Origin: Rhynchonema sp. JSB1_4
Lineage: Eukaryota; Nematoda; Chromadorea; Monhysterida; Xyalidae
Direction: 5' to 3'
Assembly (NCBI GenBank): GCA_030248065.1
Contig: JASAMV010005063.1
Coordinates: forward strand, 1 to 64,000
DNA: 64,000 bases
In this document: positions 36,337-49,115 of the stretch, one piece after another
Layout of the letters: the number at the start of each line of letters is the position of its first letter
How positions within the stretch are numbered: position 1 is the first letter of the stretch
Program-made: the position numbers and the translations under genes
Notes under the pieces: generated by a model
Database searches by the model: none
Seen by the model: only the letters and a program-made list of their open reading frames with translations
What the model was told of the DNA's origin: nothing

Positions 36337-36910
36337 AGGAGCCGCGACATCGTTATTTTTCACGATGCACCGCCTGATTTTGTGTCAGAAATTGAAAGAC
36401 GGCATCCTAAGGAACATGTCTTACAAAGCCACCAACATTGACCCGCGCTGTTTTCAGCATGAAAATCACCCCCGAACATCGAATGTCAGGAACAAAAGTC
36501 AGTTTGCTGTAGTCACTCGGCTGCTTGAAAATCAGGCATCGAGCTCAAAAAAATTATGATATGGACTCGGTGCTTATGTAATATCTGCGAAACATTTTTC
36601 GGGCAACCAGCTCCAAGCACCTGTCGACGTTGCAATTTCTGTGGCAGCTGAAATGTTTCGCAAATATTACATAAGCGCCGAGTCCATATCATAATTTTTT
36701 GAGCTCGATGCCTAATCTTCAAGCGGCCGAGCGACTACAGCAAACTGACTTTTGTTCCTGACATTCGACGTTCGGGGGTGATTTTCATGCGGAAAACAGC
36801 GCGGGTCAATGTTGTTGTCTTTGTAAGACATGTTCCTTTGGATGTCGTCTTTCAATTTCTGACATAAAATCAGACGGTGTATCGTGAAAAATAATAATGT
36901 CGCGCCCCCT
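36337..36910. mobile_element. Hairpin element, TTAA-flanked, family B copy 2
   Basis: Ends AGGAGCCGCGACATCG and inverse ATGTCGCGCCCCCT, flanked by TTAA at 36333-36336 and 36911-36914. It abuts the preceding small element, sharing one TTAA. The arms contain CAGTTTGCTGTAGTCACTCG, as in the copy at 19286. Confidence 0.82.
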
Positions 36911-37004
36911 TTAAAGCACCAAACTATGTGAGCCTCATGGGCTACTTTTTGAGACCAAGTTGTATCTGAGGGGACCTACTCCTTTAAAATGCCTTTCAGG
37001 TAAA

Positions 37005-37230
37005 GGGTGATATTTTCGAAACGGTGTAAAGGTCAGTTGGGTGTAAAGGTCGGTGGAAAGCTCGGTCGACAGCTCAGTGTGATAGACCTCGGTGTAAACT
37101 TGAAACATTCCACGTTAATAACAGGCAATGTTTCACGTTTATACCGAGCTACGCCGACCGAGCTTTCGACCGAACTTTACACCGACCTTTACGCCCAACT
37201 GACCTTTACACCGTTTCGAAAATTCCACCC
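37005..37230. mobile_element. MITE, GGGTG ends, 3-bp duplication, copy 1
   Basis: Inverted ends GGGTGATATTTTCGAAACGG and inverse, flanked by AAA on both sides. Arms contain TGTAAAGGTCGGT units. A sister copy lies at 44996-45217. Confidence 0.85.
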
Positions 37231-37683
37231 AAAGTCATACGCTGGCGTGCAAAGATACAAGCACACCCACATGCCACGCAATTAAAAAAACATGGACGAG
37301 AGTTTTCCTAATCTTGGAAGCTTGTTTATTCAGGCAACCATCTGAATGAAAAATGATGCTTCGACCGCAATCGGATACGATTTTTATTTTTACTCGTTTG
37401 TTGCCGAGCACCTGATCAACAGGCTATGCGACCACCCGGAAGGTGTTTTCGACGGCCACAATCGCAACCAAGCTGAAGTCTAATAAGTACCGATCGAACA
37501 ACTAACGTGCAGTCACGTTCCGCGCAGACTCCAATGTCTGCCTGTGCTCTCGGATTACGTATGATCTTGAGAAGATGGTGCATTCGGTATTCTATAAAGG
37601 CGGTCGGTGCATAACGATAGGACGGTGCGTATGGTTCGGCGAGACGTATTACCGGTCGATAAGGGGCGATAAGTGGTACAGTA

Positions 37684-37897
37684 CCGGGTGCAATTCTAGG
37701 CTGAAAGTTGAAGTCGCGTGCACGCGCGTGCACGCGCGTGCGAAACAGTGCAAAGTATAGGCAAAAGTCGAAGTAACTTCGCGTGCACGCGAGGTTTTGC
37801 GCGTGCGCTCCCTATGTTTTAGCACTAGGAAGTCGCGTGCACGCCGCGTGCACGCGCGTGCACGCGACTTCAACTTTCAGCCTAGAATTGCACCCGG
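37684..37897. mobile_element. Palindromic MITE with GCGTGCAC-repeat arms
   Basis: Ends CCGGGTGCAATTCTAGGCTG and inverse; inside them CGCGTGCACGCGCGTGCACG type repeats form both arms. No coding capacity. Confidence 0.8.
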
Positions 37898-40800
37898 AAC
37901 TGTATGTATGTGCAGCTGGACTATGTGCATGGAAAGCAGGATTTGCTAAGCAAATTCAAAATCACCGAGGCAGTGGGTTGCGGTAGCTGTTTGTCGTGCT
38001 ATCGTAAACCCGCCGCCTATATTACGCTCCAGTGATTTTGAATTTCTGTTGTAATTCCTGATCATCATGTGCAGATTGTACGTCCATATTGGTCTGGTTT
38101 GTACCCGAACGGCCATGTTGGTGGATCGATTTCCGGTGGGTAATCGCCACTTTGGTGAAGTTCGTCAAAACTAATGTTCTTGATCTCCATGCCGACTAAC
38201 GATATTAAACGAAAAAAACGTGGTCGAAACCCCAAAAAACAAAAGCGACGGGCTGGTTTAAGCATTTCGTGTGCATGGGCCCTCTCATGTGAGTGGCCTG
38301 GCTGTGTGCGTTTCTGTACGTGTGCGGTGCGTTTATTCACAGTACGCTTTATGAATCAGGCAACATATTGCGCATAACTACATTGTTTTGTGCGTGTAAG
38401 CATAGTTAGCGTTCTGTTTTTTGCTAAATAACATTTAGACAACGTGGACTGTGAAAAATCGCTAATTAGCACAGATTCTGGGTTTAAAAAGCATACCTTC
38501 CATACAAAAAGCCACAGGTGTGGAACCGGACTCAGACGTGGATCTACAAAATCGGAGATAACACCACCGCGTTACTCGCGTACCGAAAACCCCACATGCG
38601 ATATTAACATATTCAGTGCCCAGGTATGTACGTACGTATGTAACATTTGAGCCCCAGCTACTTTTTGCCGAAAAAAAGGAGAAAAACGAATTGCAAAAAT
38701 GTCAACTAAGCGGGATAAAGTTTTGCGTGGGAAGCGGAGCCCACGCCTTACGAGTTGTGTGCAAGTTTGGGCTTTTCAAGTTGAGTCTTGTCAAAATGGC
38801 GAGACTTTTGAGTTTTGAACTCACGCAATAGCTCAAAGGTGGCTGGGCAATTGAGCAAAGCACAATTGGGCAAGACCACTTTGAGCATTCCCAATTGGCG
38901 GTGTTCATTTCAAGTCGGTATCACAAAAACAAGAGGAGATAAAACAACAACTGATTAAAAAGGTTCGTTGCTTTCGTTGCACAAAATCATTAGGCCTATT
39001 TGTTTTTTTAGTTTTGCTCTTTTGGTCTGGTCTTTTTCACTTGCCAAAGTGTGCTTTGCTCAATTGCCCGTCCGCCATACACCAACACGAGCCCGATTTC
39101 GAAGGTGGTGTGTATTCGAAATGAATAGAAAGAGAAAATCATCATGCTCCACTTTGTATTCTTCAACGTGTAGCATTTCCCAAATCAACAGCCACGTCAG
39201 AATGTTTCACCATTCTGCCAGCTGCGAAATCGGGCTCGTGTTGGCGTAAGTTTGCTTATACGTACAGTATGTCGAGCATCAACGTGCTAGCTCAGATACA
39301 CATTAGGTAACGACATAGGAAAGGGAAAAATACAGTGTGCCGTAAACATGATTGCGTGATGTAAACAGGTGATTGCAAGCGATTAAGGCAATTTGGTGCG
39401 GTATACTGTAGCTACATCGGAGGGAGATAAACTTAACTCTAATGTACGCACGCGATAACTTTTTTGGTTCTTTTAATGCTCGCGATGAGTGTTTATGCTT
39501 GAATTAATTTGCGAGCAGGAGCGTAGCCAATTATGTATGTAGGTCTGAATTTAGGGGTACCTGGCGAAAAGTCATTTTCATCCAGTGCTTGTTCCTTTTC
39601 TGAAACGCTGTTTTCATCCAGTGCTTGTTTTAAATGCGGCGCTTGAAGACACGTCAAACTGTGCGCGCAAATTTTGAAATTTAGGCGTGTTGACCCGCAA
39701 CCACACTGGAAGCCAGTGAAAACAGGTGCGAAGCGCGCGATTTTTTTGACAGTTCGAGAGTGAAACCCTTGCGATTTCAGAGGTCCTTTTTCTCTCTTGT
39801 GACTTCTCGGAGAGGGTATGACACCGCCGAAGCGGTACCCCCAAAACCTGTTGTGGTTGCCCACTACAAACACAGCCACAGAAATGTTTAAATTGAGATG
39901 AGGCCACTCAACCAAAAGGAAAACACAATAAGAGTCCTGTGTGCACAGGAAGTATTCAGAATACTACAAAAGGGGCACATTAATTGGGCTGCTCTCTCTA
40001 AGGGTAAAGCTTGAGGTTACATCAGAGGGCGATGTGAGAGGTTACGGCAGAGGTGTTTTTGAGCCGTTCTTGGGGCCGAATTTCAGATGGGGTGCACTAC
40101 CCCTGTTGGGGATCCAGCACAATAATAAAAAATGCAAGCAGGAGGGGCACACTTCTTGTGCAGTGTTATTTGGTAGCCCCTCTTTGCAGTGACATTAACG
40201 AGACTCAGTCACATTTGTCACCGCAAGATGTTTCAGTATACTACAGAATGGTCCATATTCTGTGACTGAGCGCATCTTTTGTGTAAAGCGTTTCCTTGTA
40301 CTGCACTACTAAAAAAGTAGAAGCTACAAAAGTGTCGAAAGAGAATAGTCGGTGTACAGATGTTATCTTGGTTTATTTGTCTCTCAACTTTAGTGCTCAC
40401 TATTCAGTGATCGCAAATGTTCATCATGTTCCAAATCACACTGCGAATAACTACATGCCTGACTGCACTGGTCGATACTCCGCTCTCCAATCTCCAAACG
40501 CATAAGTGCCCAATATACGACGTAACCTCACATGTTACCTATGACGTATAGCTTCTCGTTTTTTTTACTCTTTAAGAGGGCCTACTACCTCAGGTTGAGA
40601 TCAGGTTATGACTTATCGTCCGTATACTGTACCTTTTCTGGGGTCATTCCAATTAGCCACCTATTGCCGCCTGGTCTGCGAAGCCAGCTGTCGCCTTGGG
40701 AACGGTTCCGGATTCGGTCGCACTTGAACAGGCACAGAGCGCCAGCGAGCGGAAGAAAGGATTTGCGGGTTTAGCAGTGCGCGATAATCGTTAATAAAGA

Positions 40801-42273
40801 TCCATATTGCAACAATGAAGGTGCAATGCAATTGTGTCTAAGAATGAGTTCTGACAGTTTTTAGAGCTACACACAGAGAAGATCCGCAAGGAAAGCTCGT
40901 ACAGTGGCAGTAATTACGGGAGTGGTTCAAATAGAGACTCCGGGGCTTTATTCGGATATGTGTTCGAACAACAAAGCTCTTGGAGTTCCCTACACGGGGG
41001 ATGGTATGTAGAAAACTCTGGTATGGTGTCGACTTAAGCAATAGTATTTCCTTACCGCTACATATACCGAAGAGAATCCTACCCAGTAAAATTCGCCCAC
41101 TCAATAATGATAACGCATAATTCTCTGGACACTTCGGAATAATTTTTCTGACCTCGCATTGCTGGTTGTATAAAGTTGGTACTTTTGGATGTGTGAAAGT
41201 GAGATACGGTCCCTGACGAATTATGTGGCCATATTTCTCAACGCTGCCACGCGCGGCAAGTGCGTTGTGCACGTATAGCTTGGCTTGCGAAACTACGGCA
41301 GGTCAACAGCAGACAAATTGGACAGCGGCGTTTCCCTATAATTGCACAGTAAGCAGAGCGGACGAGTCGTTATGGCCAATTTTGAAGTGCAACTGCAAAC
41401 TATGCAATTCATCATGGAAATGAGCCGAAATCATAATTATCTCAGTTTACTGTGGCTATTCAACCGTTGCCGCGACATACGTTGTAGGTGCTTACTCTCT
41501 GACGCGTCAAAGATAACGTGTGATCGTAAATAATTGGAGACATGGACATGACACAAACTGTGGATAGAATAGAAGCACGTGGTCTTATCGTTTGCTTTTT
41601 ATCCTATATATATAATTGGGAACAAAAACTTTTTATCTACCAGTATTCTGCAGCTATGGGGATGTGTGATCATTCTTTATCTTATCCTACTTTTTCAAGG
41701 CATTCTGTCCACGCAAGCAGGGTTTTGGGCACATGTGCCAGCATAAAGGGGTTGTACCTAACGCAAATGACCATAATCTTCATTCACCAAGACATGTATG
41801 TAACACGACGGAAGGGACTACGACCAAATTGTGCAGACTTTGACCAAAGTTGAGCCCGAGCAATCACTAATTTTCAGTTTTTGTCAACAAAGTTGCCAGA
41901 ACTGGATACTTTTTAGCCGCGAAACAAAGCGCGGACAATTGACTGTTTTCAACGTTGACCTTTGGAACTGCATTTTGGCATTCTACGACGACATTTTATT
42001 ACGATCATGACGATCTCTATCTGGCTGAGTGTGGTAAAGCGGTGTTCGAGGGATTGAACAAAGCTGGTTGGTGTAGCTTTGCTTGTGGAGTAGGGCCAAA
42101 AGGGGAAAACCAAAACCAAGGTTCAAGAAGGTTCAAAAAGATCAGAAATAAAAATACTTGTGTGGACTGGAAGTCTGCTAGCCAGCGCAACGTGTAGCGT
42201 GTGGCGTGCAAAGCAGTGTGTGTCTGCACGGTTGCATGGGTATAAGTGCAACTTTGAGCCGCAGCCAGACCGC
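37898..42273. other. Repeat-rich intergenic region, no gene assigned
   Basis: It contains a minus-strand ORF starting MEIKNISFDELHQSGDYPP (38065-38190) preceded by an acceptor-like site, and open plus-strand stretches at 38440-38630. A palindrome ACACCAACACGAGCCCGATT lies at 39079 and inverted at 39228, and a dispersed repeat spans 39490-39850. None could be tied to a known family or a convincing exon chain. Confidence 0.35.
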
Positions 42274-42356
42274 GTTCCCGTAGCTCAGTTGGTAGAGCAA
42301 CTGGCTATCCAGGCCTGGTGGCTGGGAGGTCGAAGGTTCGAGTCCTTCCGGGAGCA
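42274..42356 (+). tRNA. tRNA-like gene, anticodon arm enlarged, possibly intron-containing or pseudogene
   Basis: Seven-base acceptor stem GTTCCCG pairs with CGGGAGC (one G-T), followed by A. The D arm TAGCTCAGTTGGTAGAGC is perfect, and the T arm GAAGG-TTCGAGT-CCTTC is perfect. Between them lie 32 nt instead of about 22, with no clean 5-bp anticodon stem, so roughly ten extra bases are present. An intron or a degenerate anticodon arm would explain this. I cannot assign an anticodon. Confidence 0.6.
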
Positions 42357-42616
42357 TACGTTTGGTGTGGCGGCTCAGAGTTCTCACTTGACCTATTCCT
42401 CTCACAAAGCCAACACGAGCGCAGGCAGCAGTTCAGCTGGTAGCGAACGTCTGTTATCAACTCGGCACGTTGTTTTTAACGACCGCGGGTGGTGACTATT
42501 AGGAACCAACAAACCTACATGGACTAAAACTTAATCAACCGCGAACTGCAAAAATTTGCAAAAACATTCAACGCTTGGCTCAGCTATTCACCTCAGAGCG
42601 GAAGCTGTACCGTGAC

Positions 42617-43088
42617 GAGGTACCGGAGTTTTCCACTTAAAGCCCCCCCGAATAGAGCCCTCGGGGGCTCTAAGTGGAAAATTTTCCACTTAAAGCCCCG
42701 GAGACTCTAATTGGATTTATTTTTTAACGGACCATTGCTTTTTCATCGAACAGTAAACTTGCCAAAATAGTTCAAATTAGTGTAAGAATGACCAAAATAT
42801 CGCACTTTTCTGTTGTTTTACCATCGTTTTGCCACGTTTAGATGAAGATCCTCACAATCAGGTTGAAATATGGTATCAAAATGTCAAAATGCTGGCCTAA
42901 AGTGTCTCTACTGACAATGATGAAAACACCCAGTTTTCCGCTTAAAGCCCCCGAGGGCTGTAAGTGGAAACGTTTCCACTTAAAGCCCCCGGGGGCTCTG
43001 ATTGGATTTTTTCTTTTTGGTCGGAGGGCCCATTTTCCACCAATTTCCGCATAGAGCCCCCGGGGCTTTAGGTGGAAAACTCCGGTAC
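42617..43088. mobile_element. GC-rich palindromic repeat, family C copy 2
   Basis: Ends GTACCGGAGTTTTCCACTTA and inverse. Inside are repeated AAAGCCCCCGGGGGCTCTAA palindromes. Same organisation as 28500-28912. Confidence 0.8.
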
Positions 43089-44369
43089 ATTACGGACTGG
43101 TGATGATGCTGTATCTGCTTTGTCTTTGCCACCTAAGACGTCAGCTCTATAACTTTCGGCTATGATGTTCCACGGCTTGTCACCCTCCTCGTGCGACTAA
43201 CCAACGGTAAACAACACCCCAGAGAAACATGACGCGCGTCACCACCGCGAGCCAATTAGGGTAAGATACTGTACCGTTTGTGGCTCAGATGTGAGCAACG
43301 GTCATGCAGTAATTAAGATGCTCTGAAGTATAAGCTATCTTGTGGATCCTATGAACTTCCGTGTAGATTTGCGATTGTACTGTACAGCCCATACGTTACT
43401 GGGACAACCGCATTGGAGAGGCAGTGATGGCATATGGCAGCACGATGTTTTGAGGAACTTTTTGTCGGAAAAGGGCCGAATATTCGCAAGTAACATGTGC
43501 CTAACCAGTGGCACCAAGTTGGGTCGCGGACCTCAATTCAACAAAATTGTTCGTTCTACCATGTCAGGCTTTAAGCCGCTTTACCCCGTGAGCATTTTCT
43601 TTGTCTTCATCTATGATCACAGGCACTTTTTTCGAAATCTCGAGCACAAGTCAAGCGGCAATATAGTGAGATCAAAATCCTGTTGAAATCCACATTTTGC
43701 GAGGTGTATGTGTTTTTTTTTCAAACGACAACGGTTCGGGGATGTATCACATTGTGAACTGGGGTTGGGCTTCGCTGAATGGTCGAAAGAAAGTGAAAAC
43801 GAAACCCGAACGCCAACAGCCAAATTGTCATGTTCGCTGGAAGCAACCTAAACCGAGCAAATGTTTCATTCAATCAACGCAGCGCAAGCGGTCCGCCACT
43901 GTTGTCTGCTGTTGCTTGCACCAGCGAGCCAAGAATGTCGACAAATTCGCCGGTGATTCTGAGGGCCAGTTCGCCTTGTTTTTCATCTCATTCCGGCAGA
44001 AACAATCTGGTATTTTTTCATTTTTGTTCGCAAACACAGTATTGAGCAAACAGTCGCCACAGAGGCAGAACAAACCTGTTTCTTATCGATGCAGTGCAAG
44101 CAAACAGAAAGAAAGCGCTGTGTTTGCCATGCCCATGCGTAAACACAGCGCGGGTGCTTTTATCAATTTTATAAAATGTCTGTCCACTGTACTGTGCAGA
44201 AACTACGCACAGCTCTGAAGCGGCTTTTTCTGCCTTTTGTAAATAACGTATCTTATTATCGAAGATTTTATGCAGCACTAGTACTGGAATAATGAGGTGA
44301 TTTCAATCCGTTATTTTATTCCTTTCAGACCTAAAAACCACCAAAATAATCACGCTTCTTGCCAAAAAA
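43089..44369. other. No gene recognised upstream of MOCS1
   Basis: Open stretches at 43342-43690 and 43697-44218 show no family features. An acceptor-like TTCCTTTCAG lies about 40 bp upstream of the MOCS1 start. Confidence 0.35.
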
Positions 44370-47300
44370 ATGAAAATAAGTCGCTTTATCCACACAATAG
44401 CGGTGCACGAATCAAAACGTCGATTTTGCGCTGCTGCATCCCCGGCGTTGGCCCCTGTCTGTGAACAACCAATAGTGCACAATTTCACGGTAAGGGCAAA
44501 TTTTGGACTTTCGAAAAGTCGGTCAAAAGACTATGAACTTTTGAATGTTCTTGCCTGCTTTTTTAGCCGATATCCATCGAACGTCAGACAGCCGAGTTTC
44601 TCACAGACACTTTCGGCCGAGAACACACGTACTTGCGCATATCACTGACGGAGAGATGCAATTTGAGATGTTCGTTTCGTCTCCATTCCGAATTCCTTTT
44701 TGGTTTCATTCCTTGCGTTAATAGCCAATGTATTTCTAATTTCTCGCGCTCATTCAGGGCTGCCTAGGATGATGATTTAGTTTTCCCAGTGCTGATTGGT
44801 TCGTTTCTGTGTGCAAAACCTACATGGCCCAAGCGCATGCATGCTGAAGTGACCTCCGGGCACATCGCCAGTGCTGCGTCAGATACCAGTGCGCGTTATT
44901 TGATCCACGCAAAGACAGGAAAAGCCATTATGTTCGAGCGTATCAAATTTGGCAATAAGATCGTGTCGGATCGAATGTGCCGCGCTCGCGTCATTGGGTG
45001 ATATTTTCGAAACGGTGTAAAGGTGAGTTGGGTAGGTCGGTGTAAGCTAAATCGAAAGCTCGGTCGGTGTCAGCTCGATGTAAACATGAAACATTGCCTG
45101 CTGTTAACGTGGAATGTTTCATGTTTACACCGAGGTCTATCACACTGGGCTGTCGACCGAGCTTTACACCGACCTTTACACCCAACTTAGCTTTACACCG
45201 TTTCGAAAATGCCACCCATTATGAGTATTAACAAAACGTCTGGTTCTAATATACACGTATGGCACCAGAAATTTCTTGCGCAGGTTGAAAAGTTGGTTAC
45301 TTTGGGACGCAGGTCCGATCAGTTCCAATCACCAAGCATGATATACATACTTTTCCGATTTTTGGTTCGGGAGGCACACTCTAGTGTTTCACCATACTTT
45401 CTCGCAGGCACTTACTGCATGCCAGAAGAAGGTGTGCCTTTGCAACCCGACGATCAGTTGTTGCGTTCAGATGAAATAGTGCGAATTGCGCAGTTGTTCG
45501 TTGCGAACGGAGTGAGGAAGATCAGACTGACTGGAGGGGAACCGACGTTGAGGAAGGACCTGGTTGACATTGTCGGTTAGTTGGGCTTGGTATTTGAAAA
45601 AAACCAGCTCGAACGCTCGAAATTTGAGTAGCGAAACATATTCAACCGGTTTTTTATTCGATTCGTTGGTTCTGTACCTGCATGTTGTATAGACCTGCGC
45701 CTAAACCAACCAACGCGCCTCAGCCTGAGCAACCCAAAACCTAAGCACCACACTGCACGAGCTTAATTCGTTTTACAATGCGCGCATGGCGATGTTGACG
45801 ATTTGGTCAGCCCTATGCATTGCGCTCTGTCCAATACAGTATTTCCTTATCATTTCGATGTTTCACAGAGTCCCTATCTCGACTAGAGGGCTGTGAACAC
45901 GTGGCAATAACGTCCAACGGTATCACGCTGCATCGAACACTGAAGGCATTGGTTGAAGCGGGATTGGATCAGGTTTGCTTGGGTTGATTCCTGGTCTCTC
46001 AACTGCTGTTTAGTGCCAACCAAAACATCATGCGTTGCGAAAAGTTTTCTCATCCTTGATGTTTCACACAGGTCAACCTGAGTCTGGACACGCTCAAACC
46101 GTACAAGTTCGAGGCGATGTCACGTCGACCCGCGGCCGGATTGGCGAAAGTGCAGCGGACAATTGCGCTCGCTCAACAGCTGCTGCCCAAGATTAAGGTA
46201 TCGAGATTGATTATGGGAATTGTGGTGCATTTGAAATTTAGTAATTTGCACAGAAATTACCGACTCAAAACTATTGTCCCCTGTATCCCTCGGCATCGCT
46301 ATATTTGCTGCAAACTGGCTGATGTTTCAGCTGAACTGTGTCGTGATGCGAAACATCAATGACGATGAAGTCGTGGATTTTGTGCGACGCACCGAGACTG
46401 AGGTTTGGAGTATGGGTCGATTGATTGTTGTGTATCTGGTGTATGACGAAACAGTGGTGGTGCACGCACTCAGTTTCCAACGGGGGGGGGGGGGGTGAGC
46501 TGTGCGTGAAATATGGCAGATTGCTTTTGCTGTCAAGTTCCATGAATATTCTTCATGGAGACTGAAAATAGCTGGTTCTACTGATCATTTTGCTATAAAG
46601 AGGGCAGAATAGGGAAACCAAATGTGGTTGTCCAAGAAAGTTTCAGCTCCATTCACAGAGGTACACCACAACCAATGTATGCACCCGGACATCGTCAGTG
46701 CAATGCAACTGCACCAAACGGACAAAAATCGTTTACTTACCCTTTCCGCACTTGATGTTTCAGCGCATCGACGTGCGTTTCATCGAGTACATGCCATTTG
46801 GTGGCAACAAATGGAACACAAACCGAATGGTACCATACAAGGAGTTGTTGGATCGAATTGAAACATTATGGCCGGGTGGACTGGTCGAGAGACTGCAGGA
46901 CGATCCCAATGATACGTCGAAGGTAGTGCGCCTGGCTGACCAATGGTTCACATATGTTAAAACCATTGTAATGTTTTTTTATTTTCTTTTTATTTTGTAC
47001 ATCCGCAGAAATAGGCGAAAATTTACCTATTGGTTGAGACTGAGAGCCGTTTAAGGTAATCGGAGCAACGTGTGTATGCAGCAGTTTGCGGCTGGCTACA
47101 GTGGCCAAATATTCCAGACAGCCCATTGATTCGATTATGAAGATGATACACGTGTATCAACCCCACAGGCTTGGCACTTCAATACTTCCAGGCATACAAA
47201 ATTCGCGGTTCTGCCGGCCAGTTCGGTTTCATAACATCAATGAGCGAACATTTCTGCAACACGTGCAACCGTCTGCGGATAACGGCGGATGGAAATTTGA

Positions 47301-49015
47301 AAGTTTGACCAATTTCTACAATTTATCATTATTTTACTCTCGGGTTGGAAAATTAGGGAAATTTCGTTCGTGTCCGCCAAATGGCACATAGAGGACTGTT
47401 CCTGGGAAATTCTGGGCTTTGTTGAGAATCTACAGAACAAAAGTTTACTTTTCACTTGCTCTAGGTGTGTTTGCATGGTGCGAGCGAGATTTCACTGCGT
47501 GACGCCATTCGACAGGGTGCGTCAGAAAACGAGCTTTGCGACTTGATTGGAGCTGCCGTGAAGCGCAAGAAGAAACAACATGCTGGTGGGCAGCCCATCC
47601 TTTTCTCTTTATTTCTGATGTTGCAACTTTACGCTGATGACCCATGTTTTATTGAATTTACTTTTCAGGCATGAACAATTTGTCAAAAATGCCAAATCGG
47701 CCGATGATCCTTATCGGTGGGTAATCCTCGTGATGTCTTGAAGTTTTCCTTAGCTTTTCTCTTTTTTCTGTGATCAAGATTAAGGTAATCAGGGTACTGT
47801 ACTTGTCACTTTTAGGTGCTAACCTAGCAACCTATGTATCAGCAAAGCAGACCAAATTGGCTTATTCGGTGCTGTATTTGTTGTTGCTTTGTTCTTGAGG
47901 CATAAAATTTCCCATTAGGAATTAAAATCGAGGTTCATGTAAGAACTCTACGCATACATACCAGTACTGAAAGCAACAGAGAGTACAGAAAAACTTTAGC
48001 AGGCCGAAATAACAAAAAACAATGAATCCAAAGACGGTTCAACATTTTCAGCCAATGGCCACTTGCCCCTGAAATTCATGCAATACTCGGTCCGGCAATA
48101 CAGCACAACATCAAATGATGACGAAAACAGTGCAAAGAAGTCATGGTCCGAGGAATTAGATGCTTACAATCGTTTAGTTGGCAGAATGGCCCATTCGGAG
48201 ACGAATCTAATGCAAACTTGGGAGACTGAATCCTTATCTGAACCTGAAAATCAGGCAAGACTGACGCACGTGGACGCGAAAGGTGAAAATGATGATTTCA
48301 TGCTGAATCTTGAAGGTAAACTTGACTGTTTGATCTTTCAGGCAAAGCCCAAATGGTGGATGTGTCCCACAAATTGACCACCAATCGCGTGGCAGTGGCC
48401 GTGTGTGATGTGTTCGTTCCAGAAAATGTCGCTAAATTGATCAGGGACAATGTGAATAAGAAAGGTTATTTTCACATCTTTCTCGGTATCTTGTTATTTT
48501 TATATGTTATCTGCAGAAAATGAAACATCCAAGCAGTTCAGGTGACACTTTTTCGGTGGCTCAGATCGCGGGTGTGATGGCAGCCAAGCAGACATCGAAT
48601 TTGATTCCGCTTTGCCATAATGTGCCACTAAATGATGTGCAGGTAAATACTTTAAGTTTTTTATATTTATTTATCTGAGAAAAATAATCGTGAATTCGAG
48701 TTTCAGATAAATATCGAACTTCTACAAAGTAAATCTAACTTTGGTGAGCACCCATATCGCGTGCATATTGAGGCCACAGCCAGATGTCGTGCGCCGACTG
48801 GTTGGGTCTCTTAACGTTTGTTTATTAGTATCGCGTCCTGCTGAAATTATTTCTGCACAGGTGTCGAAATGGAAGCCCTGACCGGGGCAACGATTACGGC
48901 TCTCACTATTTACGACATGTGCAAGGCAGCATCCAAGCAGATGGTCATCGGCAATTGTAGACTAATTCGTAAAGCAGGCGGGAAATCGGGCGAATTTGTT
49001 ATGAATCAGAAATGA
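44370..49015 (+). CDS. MOCS1: MOCS1: molybdenum cofactor biosynthesis, MoaA and MoaC halves
   Basis: Converts GTP to cyclic pyranopterin monophosphate, the first step of molybdenum cofactor synthesis, in mitochondria. Exons: 44370-44489, 44567-44669, 45408-45575, 45869-45972, 46072-46197, 46331-46402, 46764-46922, 47192-47302, 47465-47585, 47669-47716, 48052-48282, 48342-48464, 48542-48642, 48707-48800, 48861-49015; 611 residues. The Arg-rich N-terminus suits mitochondrial import. Radical-SAM half: [13 protein letters not shown] (first FeS cluster), [21 protein letters not shown], and [10 protein letters not shown]...KVC (second cluster). MoaC half: [65 protein letters not shown]. Reading through at 47716 instead gives a 379-residue MOCS1A ending ILIGG and stop, as in human MOCS1A. 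A 222-bp MITE lies in the second intron. Confidence 0.95.
44996..45217. mobile_element. MITE, GGGTG ends, 3-bp duplication, copy 2
   Basis: Inverted ends GGGTGATATTTTCGAAACGG and inverse; ATT is repeated directly outside (44993-44995, 45218-45220). It lies in a MOCS1 intron, in a gene that otherwise looks intact. Confidence 0.88.
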
Positions 49016-49115
49016 ATATTCGTGGATAATTTTCATTTATTATTGCTCATTTTATGTACTAGTGGAAGGCAGGTCTGGTCGTAAAGCGAATATGCAAAAT
49101 TGTATGTTGCCATGT

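Noticed and set aside
43697..44218. 173-residue plus-strand ORF
   Set aside because: Composition and lack of domains or splice context suggest chance; no family features.
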